From Gracilaria vermiculophylla (lineage: Eukaryota; Rhodophyta; Florideophyceae; Gracilariales; Gracilariaceae): a stretch of 42,269 bases of DNA. How positions within the stretch are numbered: position 1 is the first letter of the stretch; every line of letters starts with the position of its first letter. Made by a program: the position numbers and the translations under genes. Shown here in pieces: positions 1 to 9,751 of this stretch. The stretch is taken from assembly GCA_019155205.2 (NCBI GenBank), contig JAHNZQ020000049.1:2284157-2326425 (forward strand). Direction: 5' to 3'. The notes beneath the pieces are model-generated. The model was not told where the DNA came from, did no database searches, and saw only the letters and a list, made by a program, of their open reading frames with translations.

Positions 1-440
1 TACTAGCGATACTTCTGCGTGGAGCTCTGCCAGATACCGATACACGCACTGTTTGCTTTGTTCCTGCCATTTCAAACCAAAATCAGCAAATAAGTCACAC
101 TGCGTATGGACGCACGAAAGCTTGGGTGTCAATGTTAGAACGGGTATATTTGCCAATAGCGTGCAACTGGAATGTGGGACACTAGCTTATATGAAATCCT
201 CGTGGATACTGTCAACCACGTGCGCACCAGAATGTGCGATGAGTGTGTCTCAATGCAACAGCCTCAGAACGCCGGATGCTCGACGTCGCTGGAAGACTAT
301 CTGGGCTAATGCCTGAGTGTTGGGGTGGATATTCGGAAGCAAATTGTTTTGCCGCGTTTCTGTTGTTTCACCTTCTACTGCCGAAGTGGGTGTGTTCCAG
401 CTATAACACGTGTGGCACAGCACGTCGCTTCTCTGGTTGA
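1..440 (+). pseudogene. decayed ORF fragment, function unknown, open at window start
   Basis: One plus-strand frame reads protein-like sequence from base 3 to the TGA at 438-440. It is broken by TAG at 183-185 and TGA at 192-194 and 240-242. The first 60 codons look most gene-like (mixed polar and aromatic residues, e.g. AYGRTKAWVSMLERVYL). I recognise no domain. The 5' end lies outside the window. It may be an exon or a transposon remnant, and chance cannot be excluded because the frame is short. Confidence 0.3.
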
Positions 441-480
441 TCGGGAGTCGCAGCAAGTGCAGCGGGTTCTTAGGTTGTAG

Positions 481-2989
481 AAATAGAAATTCAATGAGGT
501 GGAAGCGAGTGGCGCTGCCCTTAACTTGAAGGAGGGGTTCGGATTCCGTTTGCGGAGAAAAAAGGAATGGAGACTAAAGGAATCCTAATATCCCTTTACA
601 ATCATGCCCGAGGACCAAGTTAACAGTCCTTCTGAAATGTATTCCAAAACGGGGTTTTCAACCCCGTAACAGGACTTGAATTCGCAAGTGGGTGCAAACA
701 ACTGGTTTTGCAATGGAAGAGCGCTGTCGTGTTAGACTGGATACTGACTAACACAGAAGTTGTAGTGAACCGAGTAAACTTGGTCGGTATTGGAAAGTGC
801 AAGATATTGTGTAAATAATCTTTTCCACAGCCCTTTCATCTGCTGTCTCACGTGGCAAAGCGCCTCGCGGGCGGGCACCCTAACGTTTTTACTATTCGGG
901 GCACCCATGCGGCCATTCAGTTCTTTGATTCTATATCACGGTTCCTGTAAACTACGATTGATGGCCAGATCTTATGAATACCTGGCCATTTATCCTTACT
1001 CAGTGTACAGCCACGAAGAAATTTGTACGCTGACGAGAAGAATATATACTGAGTTACCCCTCAGTTCCCGTCTGGAATATATCAAGCCAAAGTTAAGCCG
1101 TATCGGTACTTGCTTCAATCTTCATAGCTCACAAAATCCATAGCTGCTCTCAATTGTTACACTGAAAATCCATGTTCACCTAGATTTCTAAAATATAAAG
1201 CTTTTCTTAGTTTCACAATTGTCTTCCTCACTGGAATTTCGAAGAAATCAAATCAACTCTCCTTTCACGATACCCGTTACAATTTGAGATAAATGCTTCA
1301 ATTTCTCATAAAGGTAAATGAGTTCTAAAAGTTTCCTTTCAAAACACCATACAGCAGATTCGAACATGTCGGCGCAATTAAGGTTACGATTGAGACACAT
1401 GACACCTATACAATAGACTGCTCCAAAGAATTAGCTACGTCAAATAAAGATCTACACAAAAAACAGGTCATTTTCGTTATGAAAAGACAATATGTGTGAA
1501 ACAAGTACGGCATTCATGTAATAACGTGTGTTTTAGAGTGATAATCAAAGCAATGGGTGAACCAAAGCGAATGAAAAAAGTATCAAAAATGGGAAACTTA
1601 ACTGAGATAAATAATGGATAATGACGAGAAAGGAATAAACATTGATGATATTTTCATGGTATGTAGTATGTTTGGCGTAATTAATATCTGGTCACTAAAA
1701 TAAAAATTAGAATAAAATGTAGAAAAGGCAAATGTATTCTGAGTTGGAAAATGAACAACTTACTGTGCATAAGATGAAGCACATGTAAATCAATTTGCCT
1801 CTTGTGAACGGTAATACGTGAGGTCAGGAAATGAGAATGAAAATATTATGAAATAAGGGGTACTACAAAGAATAGACGAATCAAAAGCGTGGCGGTAATA
1901 TACCTTTATTCCCCCGTTCTGCAAATACAAAAATTGGTTCGTGGTCTGGAAACAATGCGTACCGTTTTCTGCGAAACGTAGCATGCTCGTAGAGCAAAAC
2001 TTGAGACAAGGAATGAGAGAGATATAAAACTAGTACACTGAGTACCAGGATTGGGGCAGAGACCCACATGGATTAAATATTTACACACTTGTGGTGCTCG
2101 AAGCTTGAGTAGTTGGAAGTTTTTTTTTGGAAAGAAAAATTTTAATTTCAGTGTTTAATATCTTACCCTTATTATGAACGAGAAGTATATTTATTTATTT
2201 TACTGAACTTAATTTCAATTTTTCGACTTGAAATGCGTTCTAAACAATATCTTTAAAGTGAGTATACTGTGAATGGCATTGCGTATATACGTCCATTATA
2301 TGGGCAACACTGACATTTAATGCAGTGCAACGTCCTTGAAAATGGTTATTTCTTTAGAGCAGTGCAAGGGCCAAAAGCAGAACGGTTTTTTCAGAGCGGA
2401 ACCGCGTCACTGATCTCTTAGGCACCCATTGGTGCATTCTTCATCTAAGCAGTGTGACTGGACGGAGCAGATGGCCACTCGGAAGTGGAGGGACAGGAGT
2501 ACACGATCTGAAGCAGATGCTTGGAAAATATTGGAGCCACGGCAATGTTTGCAAAGGCATTAAGAAAACTGCGTTTGGTCGTTTTTTTCTGGAATATTTT
2601 ACTTGCTCTTCTTGCTAGTGCAGTGTATTATATGCTCATCCAAACGGATTAGAAAAGCGTCGTTGGGAATTAGGGTGGCTAGAGTTCAGGTTTGGGTTGA
2701 AGAAGATAACCTTCGCAAAATATTCAAGAGGAAGAGCGTGGGGAAATGCTCTGTGTACTTCGATGAATCCAATTGAATTTCTTATAAGACATATTAAAAG
2801 AGTCAAAACATTGTTTTGGTTTTTTTTTGGAGTAGAAAGGAATGTTGTTTTTTTATTGGAGAAACTTTAGTGAGCCAGCGGTATCGTAGCCTATTCATTC
2901 AAGCCGAAGCGGTCACGCAGCATCTCGTTGTTTGATATTTTTCGGTTCTTTGTTTTGTTTGTGTTGCTCTACCATGTTTCAGGTGCATT
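481..2989. other. AT-rich spacer, no recognisable gene
   Basis: About 2.5 kb with only short overlapping ORFs on both strands, none with a recognisable motif. The stretch 1145-2320 is strongly AT-rich with poly-A/T tracts. Short peptide-like runs near 2460-2770 may be an upstream continuation of the decayed ORF at 2990, but frames are broken too often to call. Confidence 0.5.
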
Positions 2990-3735
2990 ATGAATTTTAG
3001 CAAAATGCTTTGCCTGGCTGTTCGCACCAGGGCTGGATGCACAGTTTTCGTGCAAAATGTGGGAGTGGTGGTACATTAGTGTCGCGACTACGAGATAGGC
3101 GACTATGCGTCTTTTAAATGTAAACGCGACATGAATGATCTTGAGACTAGCTAGGACCGAAGAGAGTTTCCAAGCGATTTAAAGAAGTACCTGGGAAAGT
3201 CCATTAATGGAATATTATTGAAGGCGGGAGCACCTATCGCATCTAAACAAAGGACTTTGGTATGGAATGAATTGTCTATAGGGAAGCTTCATTGCTGGGG
3301 GTTCTGGGAAGATAAAGTCTTAAAGGATGTATGGCGTTGTGGTAATGATTGTGATTCCAGGAATGCATAACATCTCATGGTGCTACCCTTATTTGGTGAC
3401 CAGAAGGTAAAATATTTTGAAGTCAGCATTGACATTGGTCACTGGGCAGTGGTATCGCGCGTGAAGAAATTCGCGGATGATATGGAGAAACGTAAAGATA
3501 CAATCATCACTTGAATGGACCTGCGTCAACCTTATTCGTTTTTGTAAATAATGATTTTCAATCTTCATCCAGGGGTAAAAGATCCGTCCTTAAACAAGCG
3601 CATAAGATTGCGTGTTTGAAGGAAAAAAAAATGCGACGGTGTTGGCGTCATGTGCGGAATACTAGCAAAGAGGTTTGTATGGCGTGCTACCTTAACGTGC
3701 ATGCAATTAGGCTTTGGTTCACGGATTCACCGTAA
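2990..3735 (+). pseudogene. decayed ORF, unknown protein
   Basis: From an ATG at 2990 one frame runs to TGA 3512-3514 with three internal TAG/TAA stops, yet reads plausible protein throughout (e.g. SDLKKYLGKSINGILLKAG, then SIDIGHWAVVSRVKKF). The frame beginning at about 3511, shifted by one base, continues with a basic Cys-rich tail (MRRCWRHVRNTSKEVCMAC) that resembles a small zinc-binding end such as those of some transposases. The resemblance is weak and I assign no function. It lies 460 bp upstream of the miniature LTR element and in the same orientation. Confidence 0.35.
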
Positions 3736-4193
3736 AACCTGTGTTTGAACAAAAAGAACACGTTGAAATAAGGAAATTGCGTTTCGCGTTTGATAGTGAT
3801 CTTGATCACTGTATGCGAAGATAAGAGAGACAATGGTTTAAAATGAAAGTTTTACAGAAATGAAGATGCATGTGAAGTTGAAGACTACGTAAAACTCTAG
3901 GCAAGAGAAAATGAAGGTGGTCGATTTGTGTCGTGCTGGCACGGGACATTGAGTATGTCTCTTTTTGTAGCTAAAGCACCTAAGCGGAAAGTCAATTTTT
4001 TCGTTGGTATCCTGCGGTGCTGCTGTTGTGGAAGTGAACACAGAGGTGGTTGAAAATTGCATTGATGTTTCATATATGGTGATAGCTCTTGAAAAAATTT
4101 TCTGCATGAAAATACTTGCCCAGGTGTCCTGTTGTGATCGGGGTATACGTTAACGATTGCAACTTTATGAAGAATGGTTTAGAATGAGATGAT

Positions 4194-4198
4194 ATGGG
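4194..4198. repeat. target site duplication (left) of miniature LTR element
   Basis: ATGGG immediately precedes the first terminal repeat. The same five bases directly follow the second terminal repeat at 4510-4514. A perfect 5-bp duplication is what an integrase-mediated LTR element insertion leaves. Confidence 0.85.
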
Positions 4199-4278
4199 TG
4201 TTGATAGTTCAAATGGTGAACTGTGCGCCCTGTGTCACAATAGAGTATAGCGCAAATAGCTCATTTGTTTTTATAACA
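4199..4278 (+). repeat. 5' mini-LTR of copy A
   Basis: 80 bp, TG...CA ends. It contains the perfect 6-bp-arm inverted repeat AGTTCA-aatgg-TGAACT near its start. About 89% identical by eye to 4430-4509. Confidence 0.85.
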
Positions 4279-4293
4279 GGTTATGGGCCCAGC
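4279..4293 (+). promoter_or_regulatory. primer binding site matching the initiator-Met tRNA anticodon arm
   Basis: GGTTATGGGCCCAGC abuts the 5' mini-LTR. Its reverse complement, GCTGGGCCCATAACC, matches the anticodon stem-loop of eukaryotic initiator tRNA-Met rather than its 3' end. This is the half-tRNA priming arrangement described for Drosophila copia and relatives. The same 15 bases occur in copy B (42223-42237), again abutting the LTR. Confidence 0.75.
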
Positions 4294-4310
4294 TAAACGC
4301 TAGGACCCTG

Positions 4311-4321
4311 GGTTCAATTCC
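4311..4321 (+). promoter_or_regulatory. pol III B-box-like motif / T-arm inside mini-LTR element
   Basis: GGTTCAATTCC differs from the tRNA B-box consensus GGTTCGANTCC at one base. It sits in a perfect 5-bp stem (CTGGG...CCCAG), as in a tRNA T-arm. Copy B has the exact consensus. Confidence 0.55.
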
Positions 4322-4429
4322 CAGAAGTGACCTGAGCCTGAAAAATTGTACATGTGTACAGCAGTGGTCAAAAGTGGTTTCTGTAACCTTGAGGTCTCGT
4401 TCTGTAAGGGAGTACAGGGCGACGGGGCG

Positions 4430-4509
4430 TGTTGATAGTTCAAATGGTGAACTGGGCGCCCTATCACACAGTAGAGTTTAGCGAAAATAGCTCATCTGTT
4501 TTTCTAACA
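4430..4509 (+). repeat. 3' mini-LTR of copy A
   Basis: 80-bp direct repeat of 4199-4278, ending TAACA and followed by the right target duplication ATGGG (4510-4514). Confidence 0.85.
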
Positions 4510-4514
4510 ATGGG

Positions 4515-5580
4515 CTGTGCAAGCACTGTTCACACTCTCGTAATGTATATTTTTGTTTTCTCTACGGGTGTTTCACCTGGCGCAGTTCAACTGGAACTAT
4601 CGCATCGTCCATATTGTGTTTCAAGACATTTTGTAATGTTGATATGTAGAAGGCATGCAGCATGGGCTTCGGACACTAAGAAATTTGGCCGGAGAAGTGC
4701 AGAAGACGACTTTTGACGTTAGTGAAGAGTCTGTGCTTCGGTGCGTGCTGTTTTTCATGATGTTCTGGCGTAAATTTGAAACAATGAAAGACTGTCAGCA
4801 AAACCATAGTCGTGGGTATTGGCTCGTCAAACATCCGTTCAATTTACACGTTTTGTGGACATAGCCCGTGGGATACGCAGAATAGACTATGAAAATGAAA
4901 TATGATAAAGATGGAACGATAATGAGTCAAGAAGGTTTGTGGTTTACAGTACACAATAAGCTGGTGCGAAAAAATCTGGGATTTCTTATAGTAGGGATCA
5001 CGAAGATTTTGCCTTTGTGCTTGGTTTTCTGGGTCGTCAATTCGCGCATGGATCCAACAGAAAACTGCAATGCACAGGTTCAATGGCTATATGCACGATT
5101 TTGGTATCGCCACAGGACTACCAATGCCTGTGCGGGGCTTATGATTTAAATGAAGCACTAGAAATGGTCTGCGTGAGTTATGTGCAAAATCAAGAACAGG
5201 GTAAAATCCAAGCGCAATCATCAAGAACTATACATATCCCATCCTTATTTCGCGTTCAGGGTCTTTCGGCCTTAAACATTCGCATGTGCTGGACGCGCAT
5301 GCCAATTGCAAATCACGTTCGTGACGGAGGTGTGTGCATTTCACGCCGTTGAGTGGGTCGTTTTGTTGTGCGATGGCGCTTGTTCTCAACCAGAAAACAT
5401 CAAAGTGTTCATTTCGTACGAGATAGCTTCCTCCTAGCAGGTTATCTATTAGATGCGAGGACCATTCTTATTCCCTGGAAAGTGGCATGTTTCGAAAAAT
5501 ACACAATATGTGCAGTGCATGCTACAAGGATTTAAATAATGTCCTTGCTCGAGATGTACCACGTCGGGAAATGAACGAGA
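4515..5580. other. spacer, nothing recognised
   Basis: Short overlapping ORFs on both strands (the longest is 111 codons at 5017-5352 plus) without recognisable motifs or clear codon structure. I see no promoter, repeat or RNA gene here. Confidence 0.4.
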
Positions 5581-5589
5581 TTTGGGGCT

Positions 5590-6500
5590 GTCCTGGAGTC
5601 CCATTCAGTGAGCCAAGAACACGAAGGGGCTTCAAACACTTCGAAAAACCGCGCACTGGAGCCATTTGTCCTATTTGTGTGATTAAAGTTTTGCTTTCTG
5701 ACTTTTGCAGAAGAGATTCACCCCGAATGAACAAGTAACGTGAGGGGAAACTTTACAAAGGACCCTTGAAAAGAGCCCGCCATGGTATGAATTTGCATTC
5801 CCTGGTACCAAATAATTTCCGTTCGGAATAGGTCGCGAAACAGGTCAAGTAACCCATGCGGCACTTGTAACAAGTGCTTCGGCCGTTGGCCTTATGACGG
5901 CTTTTTGTGCTCGGAGCAAATGCAAACGCGTGAAAAGTGGCAATTTTTGGCGTAAGTACAGATGGTTTTTCTTTTAGTAACAGGCATTTTGGATAAAAAC
6001 GAGGAACGTAACGCAAAAGATAAGCAGATAGTGCACCAAATCCAAAGCATGTTTCAAAACAGAGAAATCTGGGAGCGTATTGAATCTAAAATGGATTGAA
6101 GATCAGTCTTTTGAGTTAAACGATTTCCTTTCTCTCTTCTGAAAAGAAGAGAAATTTACGAAGTAAAGAAACGCAAAGAAATGTCGGAGATCTAGATCGT
6201 TGACTGATTTTGGAACAGCGGGTTGGAATGAATGATATTGATTCTGTGCATGCCAGATGTCAATCTTATATGAATAAAGCTGAGGCATCCGTGCTATCGA
6301 ATACATATCTAGCAAGAAAATCTCGCTTGATGGTAGCGAGACGCTTGTTGTTGAACGGAAAGTGAGGTTTGGGGAACGAGTTGACAGCATGGTGTTCTTT
6401 TTGTGGATTTTGATTGTGTGGCATTGAATGAGAATGGCGTTCAGGCCATAGACTAAATCTGGTAGATATCACAGTTCGGTGCCGAAGAAATAATAGATAA
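5590..6500 (-). repeat. dispersed repeat family, copy 1 (unclassified)
   Basis: Aligns by eye, in the same orientation, with 21450-22370. Shared blocks include TTGGTACCAAAT followed after about 60 bp by AGTAACCCAT and GGCACTTGT, and a block around GCATCNGTGC. Minus-strand peptides from the two copies also correspond (e.g. SKCLKPLRVLGSLN against SKCLTLFSIYGSQ), so the repeat may derive from a coding element read on the minus strand. Divergence is high. Ends are approximate and no terminal repeats were found. Confidence 0.55.
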
Positions 6501-8200
6501 ATGTCAGGCTGTTTGCCACTTCAATCTGTGTAGAGGGTGTTATGACGATATAAATCTTTCAGTTCCATGCGGTTTTGGACTTCATTCCAATGGAGGGCGG
6601 ACAGCGAGTCATTTTAAACGCACTCAGTATTGCTAGAGTTTCGCTCGTTTTGTGAAGCAGAGCAGGCCCGAAGCAATTTTGAAGTATTGTTTTGAATAAA
6701 TTGCAATACAAGCTGCTGATATGCCGTCATGGCCGGCTCGTATTGCTTACTGTGTCTCATTGTGGATCTTAACACTGCCTCCGAAAAGAACTATCAGACG
6801 TGTACTGTGTTTGTAAAGTCCAGTACCAAAAGCAGAAGTGCAAACACTGATCTTCACCGATCTCGTGGCCCTTGGCGTAGAATATGAGTTGTAATTGGAT
6901 TGCCAATAAGTGTTGAACTGCGATATGGATGCGTCGGGTGGTCCGCTATGATATGAGAGACATTTGAACTAGGTAGAAGGGGATGCATTCGGCAAGGTTA
7001 AATTGGCGTATTTTGCGCACCGTGTAAATCTTCTCTGTATCTTTTCTCATGATACTAAACGGTGGAATTCGGAACATTGTTTCACTCTTGGCAGTATGCA
7101 AGTCACTGAGCTGCTGTTGATAAAAAAGAAACCCAGATAGCAGAATATACAGAAAAAAAACGTGAAAAGTGCCGCCGGCTGTTCGAAAGCGAGGTGCTGT
7201 AGCGCATGGGAACGCACGAAGCACAAATAAGCGAATGTTGAAAAGCGAGATAGGGGTGGTGAAAAGAAACGTGTGAGATATGTGCAACTGGGATAGCTGG
7301 AAAAGACGATCTTGAGAGCACACTGAGGCACGAAGAAGGACGCACAGAATATGGGGTCGTATGCATTACATAACTGTAGGAACGTTTGGAATTGCCGGAC
7401 ATAAATGTTGCAGTAAGAAGAACAAATGAACTTGGTCTATTAGAATTCGTGCAATGTTTTTGCAGTATAGCAATAGTTGAATTAACGAAGTCACGGAGGT
7501 CGAATGGATCGTTTTCACTGCCAATATATAAACGTCGACAATACGGTTTTCAAATTTTGAAGTTTGAGGCGATGTAGAGCTAGTTAGATGGAACGCAGAC
7601 GCTCGTTGCTCATATTCGTAGGTGGGGGCTTTGAGTGGAACAAATATCATGGAAGAGAACATGCATTCTTCCATATAGATTGGAAGCGTAACGGATAGCG
7701 TTTTTCCAGATGCTGTTGGTGTTAAAAGTAAAACATCGTCTCTTTCTTTGAAGACTCTGGCCGTAACGCAAAATTATATTTGAGTTTTGAAAACAGAAGT
7801 GCTCCAGGTTAGCATCCGTTGCAAGGCCGTCAAAAGCATTGGCAGCAGTTTTTCAAACATTAACGGTGAGGGATGATGTAGGACACTACCCTCGCAAGGT
7901 TGTTTATATAAGAAGGGATTGGTATGTATTCGATTTTAGGCGCGGCCAAATCGAACGTGCACGGAATTCTACGTGGAGGAAGAGCGTGGGAGTGTGCTCT
8001 TTGTTTTTGATTGGAATGGCAATTGTTTTTTTGGAGGCATCTACACGAAAATATCCGGTGCATAATTGGCAGAGCGTTTCATCGTCGGTGTATTCATTTT
8101 GTAGTTGAAGAGGAAATGCAATTTTTCAAGGCCTTTTTTATAAAATTTGAGATTGTTTGAGTGCATTTCTCGAGCTTCGTAAAGGTATCTCCGCCCTTGG
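6501..8200. other. spacer, nothing firmly recognised
   Basis: ORFs of 60-125 codons overlap on both strands (e.g. 6946-7323 minus, 7839-8108 plus) with no motif I recognise. The sequence is AT-rich and contains no detectable LTR or RNA gene. Confidence 0.4.
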
Positions 8201-8318
8201 TATCAGCCGTTTCGTCGCCCTCCTGACTTTTGGGGAATGTAATCAGAATTAACCAATTGTGCCCAGCTTTTATAGTGCCGGTGCGCTAAAACAATCCTAC
8301 CATGATTAATTGCTAACA

Positions 8319-8483
8319 CATATTTCTGGAGACTTGACGGACTTAAACTATAAATCAATGTCTCTCTGCTACAATTTACGTGTACCAACGCAGCATATAC
8401 TTTCGAATGAGATACCGATGCTTTCAGTGGCTTAGAAAGCAACTCAGCGATCATTTGTTTTGTAGAAATGTTCTGTGTAATTC
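8319..8483 (-). pseudogene. Ty1/copia pol, C-terminal end (left part of split element)
   Basis: The minus strand reads ITQNISTKQMIAELLSKPL. This is the hallmark end of copia-type polyproteins (...T..M.AD.LTKPL) just after the RNase H domain. The upstream RNase H part lies at 18890-19300, on the far side of the gypsy insertion. Past the KPL motif, a TGTTAGCA (minus strand, from 8318) followed by a TATAAAA-like box (minus strand, about 8270) could mark the start of the copia 3' LTR. No second LTR is available to confirm that. Confidence 0.7.
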
Positions 8484-8484
8484 T
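8480..8484. repeat. direct repeat at left junction of gypsy element (candidate TSD)
   Basis: ATTCT here and at 18889-18893 flank the element. The terminal T/A bases are shared with the LTR ends, so a strict TG...CA call leaves only TTC in common. A 4-5 bp duplication with one ambiguous terminal base is the likely reading. Confidence 0.45.
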
Positions 8485-9031
8485 GTCAGCCCTCCTTTCG
8501 ATATAGTAGAGCACAACGTCCGTTCGGGGTTTTTGTTGACTCCAAAGGTGCGTGCTCCTAAAGATGGTCTCCGGTATCCGCAATCGCGAGCCGGTGGAAT
8601 TCTAAAAGGGGATCTGCAAACACCAAGCCGAGGGGGAGGGTCCCTGGGCAGACAATGCTCCTACAGGCGCTGCTATGATGCGACCTGGGGATCGGCGGCT
8701 TAGAAACCTGAGGATGATCGACGACAGTTTCCAACTGGAAAAGTAGAAGAAGACTCAAGGGTGCTTGTCTTTACTTCTCCAGAGATGGAGCTCAACCGGC
8801 AGATTAAGTATCAAGCCAGGAGTGCGCCTTGGCAGGTCTTAATACTGTAGTAATTACCTGCGTAAATTATCTAAAATAAATAATACTTCTACCGTCCTTT
8901 AAGGGTACTGTAGCGCACGCGGGCTGAATTATGCACCAGGTGGCTCAGTTAATAAAATACAAGCCCTCCTTAGGAATACTGTAGCATAGGGCTACACTAC
9001 CATTTTGTTCCTCAGGAGCCACTTTACTACA
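8484..9031 (-). repeat. 3' LTR of the gypsy element
   Basis: 548 bp. On the minus strand it begins TGTAGTAAAG and ends CTGACA. It aligns along its length with 18344-18889; the block 8582-8700 is nearly identical. Confidence 0.9.
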
Positions 9032-9043
9032 TACCCCCTTTCC
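9032..9043 (-). promoter_or_regulatory. polypurine tract of the gypsy element
   Basis: The minus strand reads GGAAAGGGGGTA directly upstream of the 3' LTR, the expected site for plus-strand DNA priming. Confidence 0.75.
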
Positions 9044-9751
9044 GAAATTGCACCATGTCTTCTAGGTGCATCTTCCAATTCCTTGATCCACGGGATGGCT
9101 CCCATCTGTGTTGCTGTCAGCGCGGCCTCCGGCGATTGACACATTCTCTTCTTAAGGCGTTCCTACATACTTCCACCTTCCTGCGCAGCGTATCGCCTCG
9201 GGCTCTTCTCTTATCCCTTGCGATGTTTGCGGGCCCGGCTCCTCTTTAACCCGGATGCGTCTCCTCCTTCTTGGCATAACCTGTTGGTGCTGCCGCGCCA
9301 GTCGGCGGAGTGAGTTTCCACGCATTCCAGCGGGCCGTGCACGGTGCAAGCGTGCCACGTCCGTGGATGGAGCGTGAGTGAGTCCAGAGTGGACACCGAC
9401 CCCCTTGAGGCACTTGCCACTCCAATTCCTTCGAGGGTTCTTCTTCTGGAAACACCCGCTTCATTGCGTCCGTTCATTCAATTCTCCGTGAGGGCGCAAG
9501 TCTCATAATCCTCTCGTCTGCGCCCCCGTCGGCTTCCACTGGATATGAAAGTACGCCTCGTTATGGTGCTCCATGTCTCGCCTGATTCCGGTCGCGCGGC
9601 TTCTCCTCGAATTTCGCGATGGCGGCTTGACGCGCCTCCTTCCCTGGTGGGGCATATACTCACGGGTCGTTCCCCGAGTGGTGTCAGATATCTCTCCTCA
9701 GGTGCTACCACGTGTTAGGGTGCCATTCGTCCGGCTTCCTGCACCGTTGGC
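9044..9751. other. gypsy interior between antisense ORF and 3' LTR
   Basis: About 700 bp, pyrimidine-rich on the plus strand. Short ORFs occur in several frames but none is convincing. By position it would be the leader of the antisense ORF that follows. Confidence 0.4.

Larger units (their letters stand above)
4199..4509 (+). mobile_element. TRIM-like miniature LTR retrotransposon, complete copy A (311 bp)
   Basis: Two 80-bp direct terminal repeats (4199-4278 and 4430-4509) begin TGTTGATAG and end TAACA, so they have LTR-type TG...CA ends. They flank a 151-bp interior with no ORF. Directly after the first repeat is a 15-base primer site, and just before the second is a G-rich tract (CAGGGCGACGGGGCG) that could serve as the polypurine tract. 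Perfect ATGGG target duplications flank the whole unit. The repeats differ at about 9 of 80 positions, so this is an old insertion. It has no coding capacity and must have been mobilised in trans, as known for terminal-repeat retrotransposons in miniature. A second copy with an interior of the same length lies at the right window edge in reverse orientation. Confidence 0.85.

Noticed and set aside
1145..2120. Replication origin or centromere-like AT-rich block
   Set aside because: AT richness and poly-A/T tracts alone are common in this window, and no repeated or specific motif supports either.
4279..4330. A functional tRNA gene
   Set aside because: D-arm-, anticodon- and T-arm-like pieces can be drawn, but the 5' acceptor half does not pair and the segment straddles the LTR boundary of a mobile element. 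It is better read as primer site plus tRNA-like promoter.
2729..8015. Shared string AGGAAGAGCGTGGG at 2.73 kb and 7.97 kb as a repeat family
   Set aside because: Only about 14 bases match exactly with weak extension. A match of that length is expected by chance in 42 kb.
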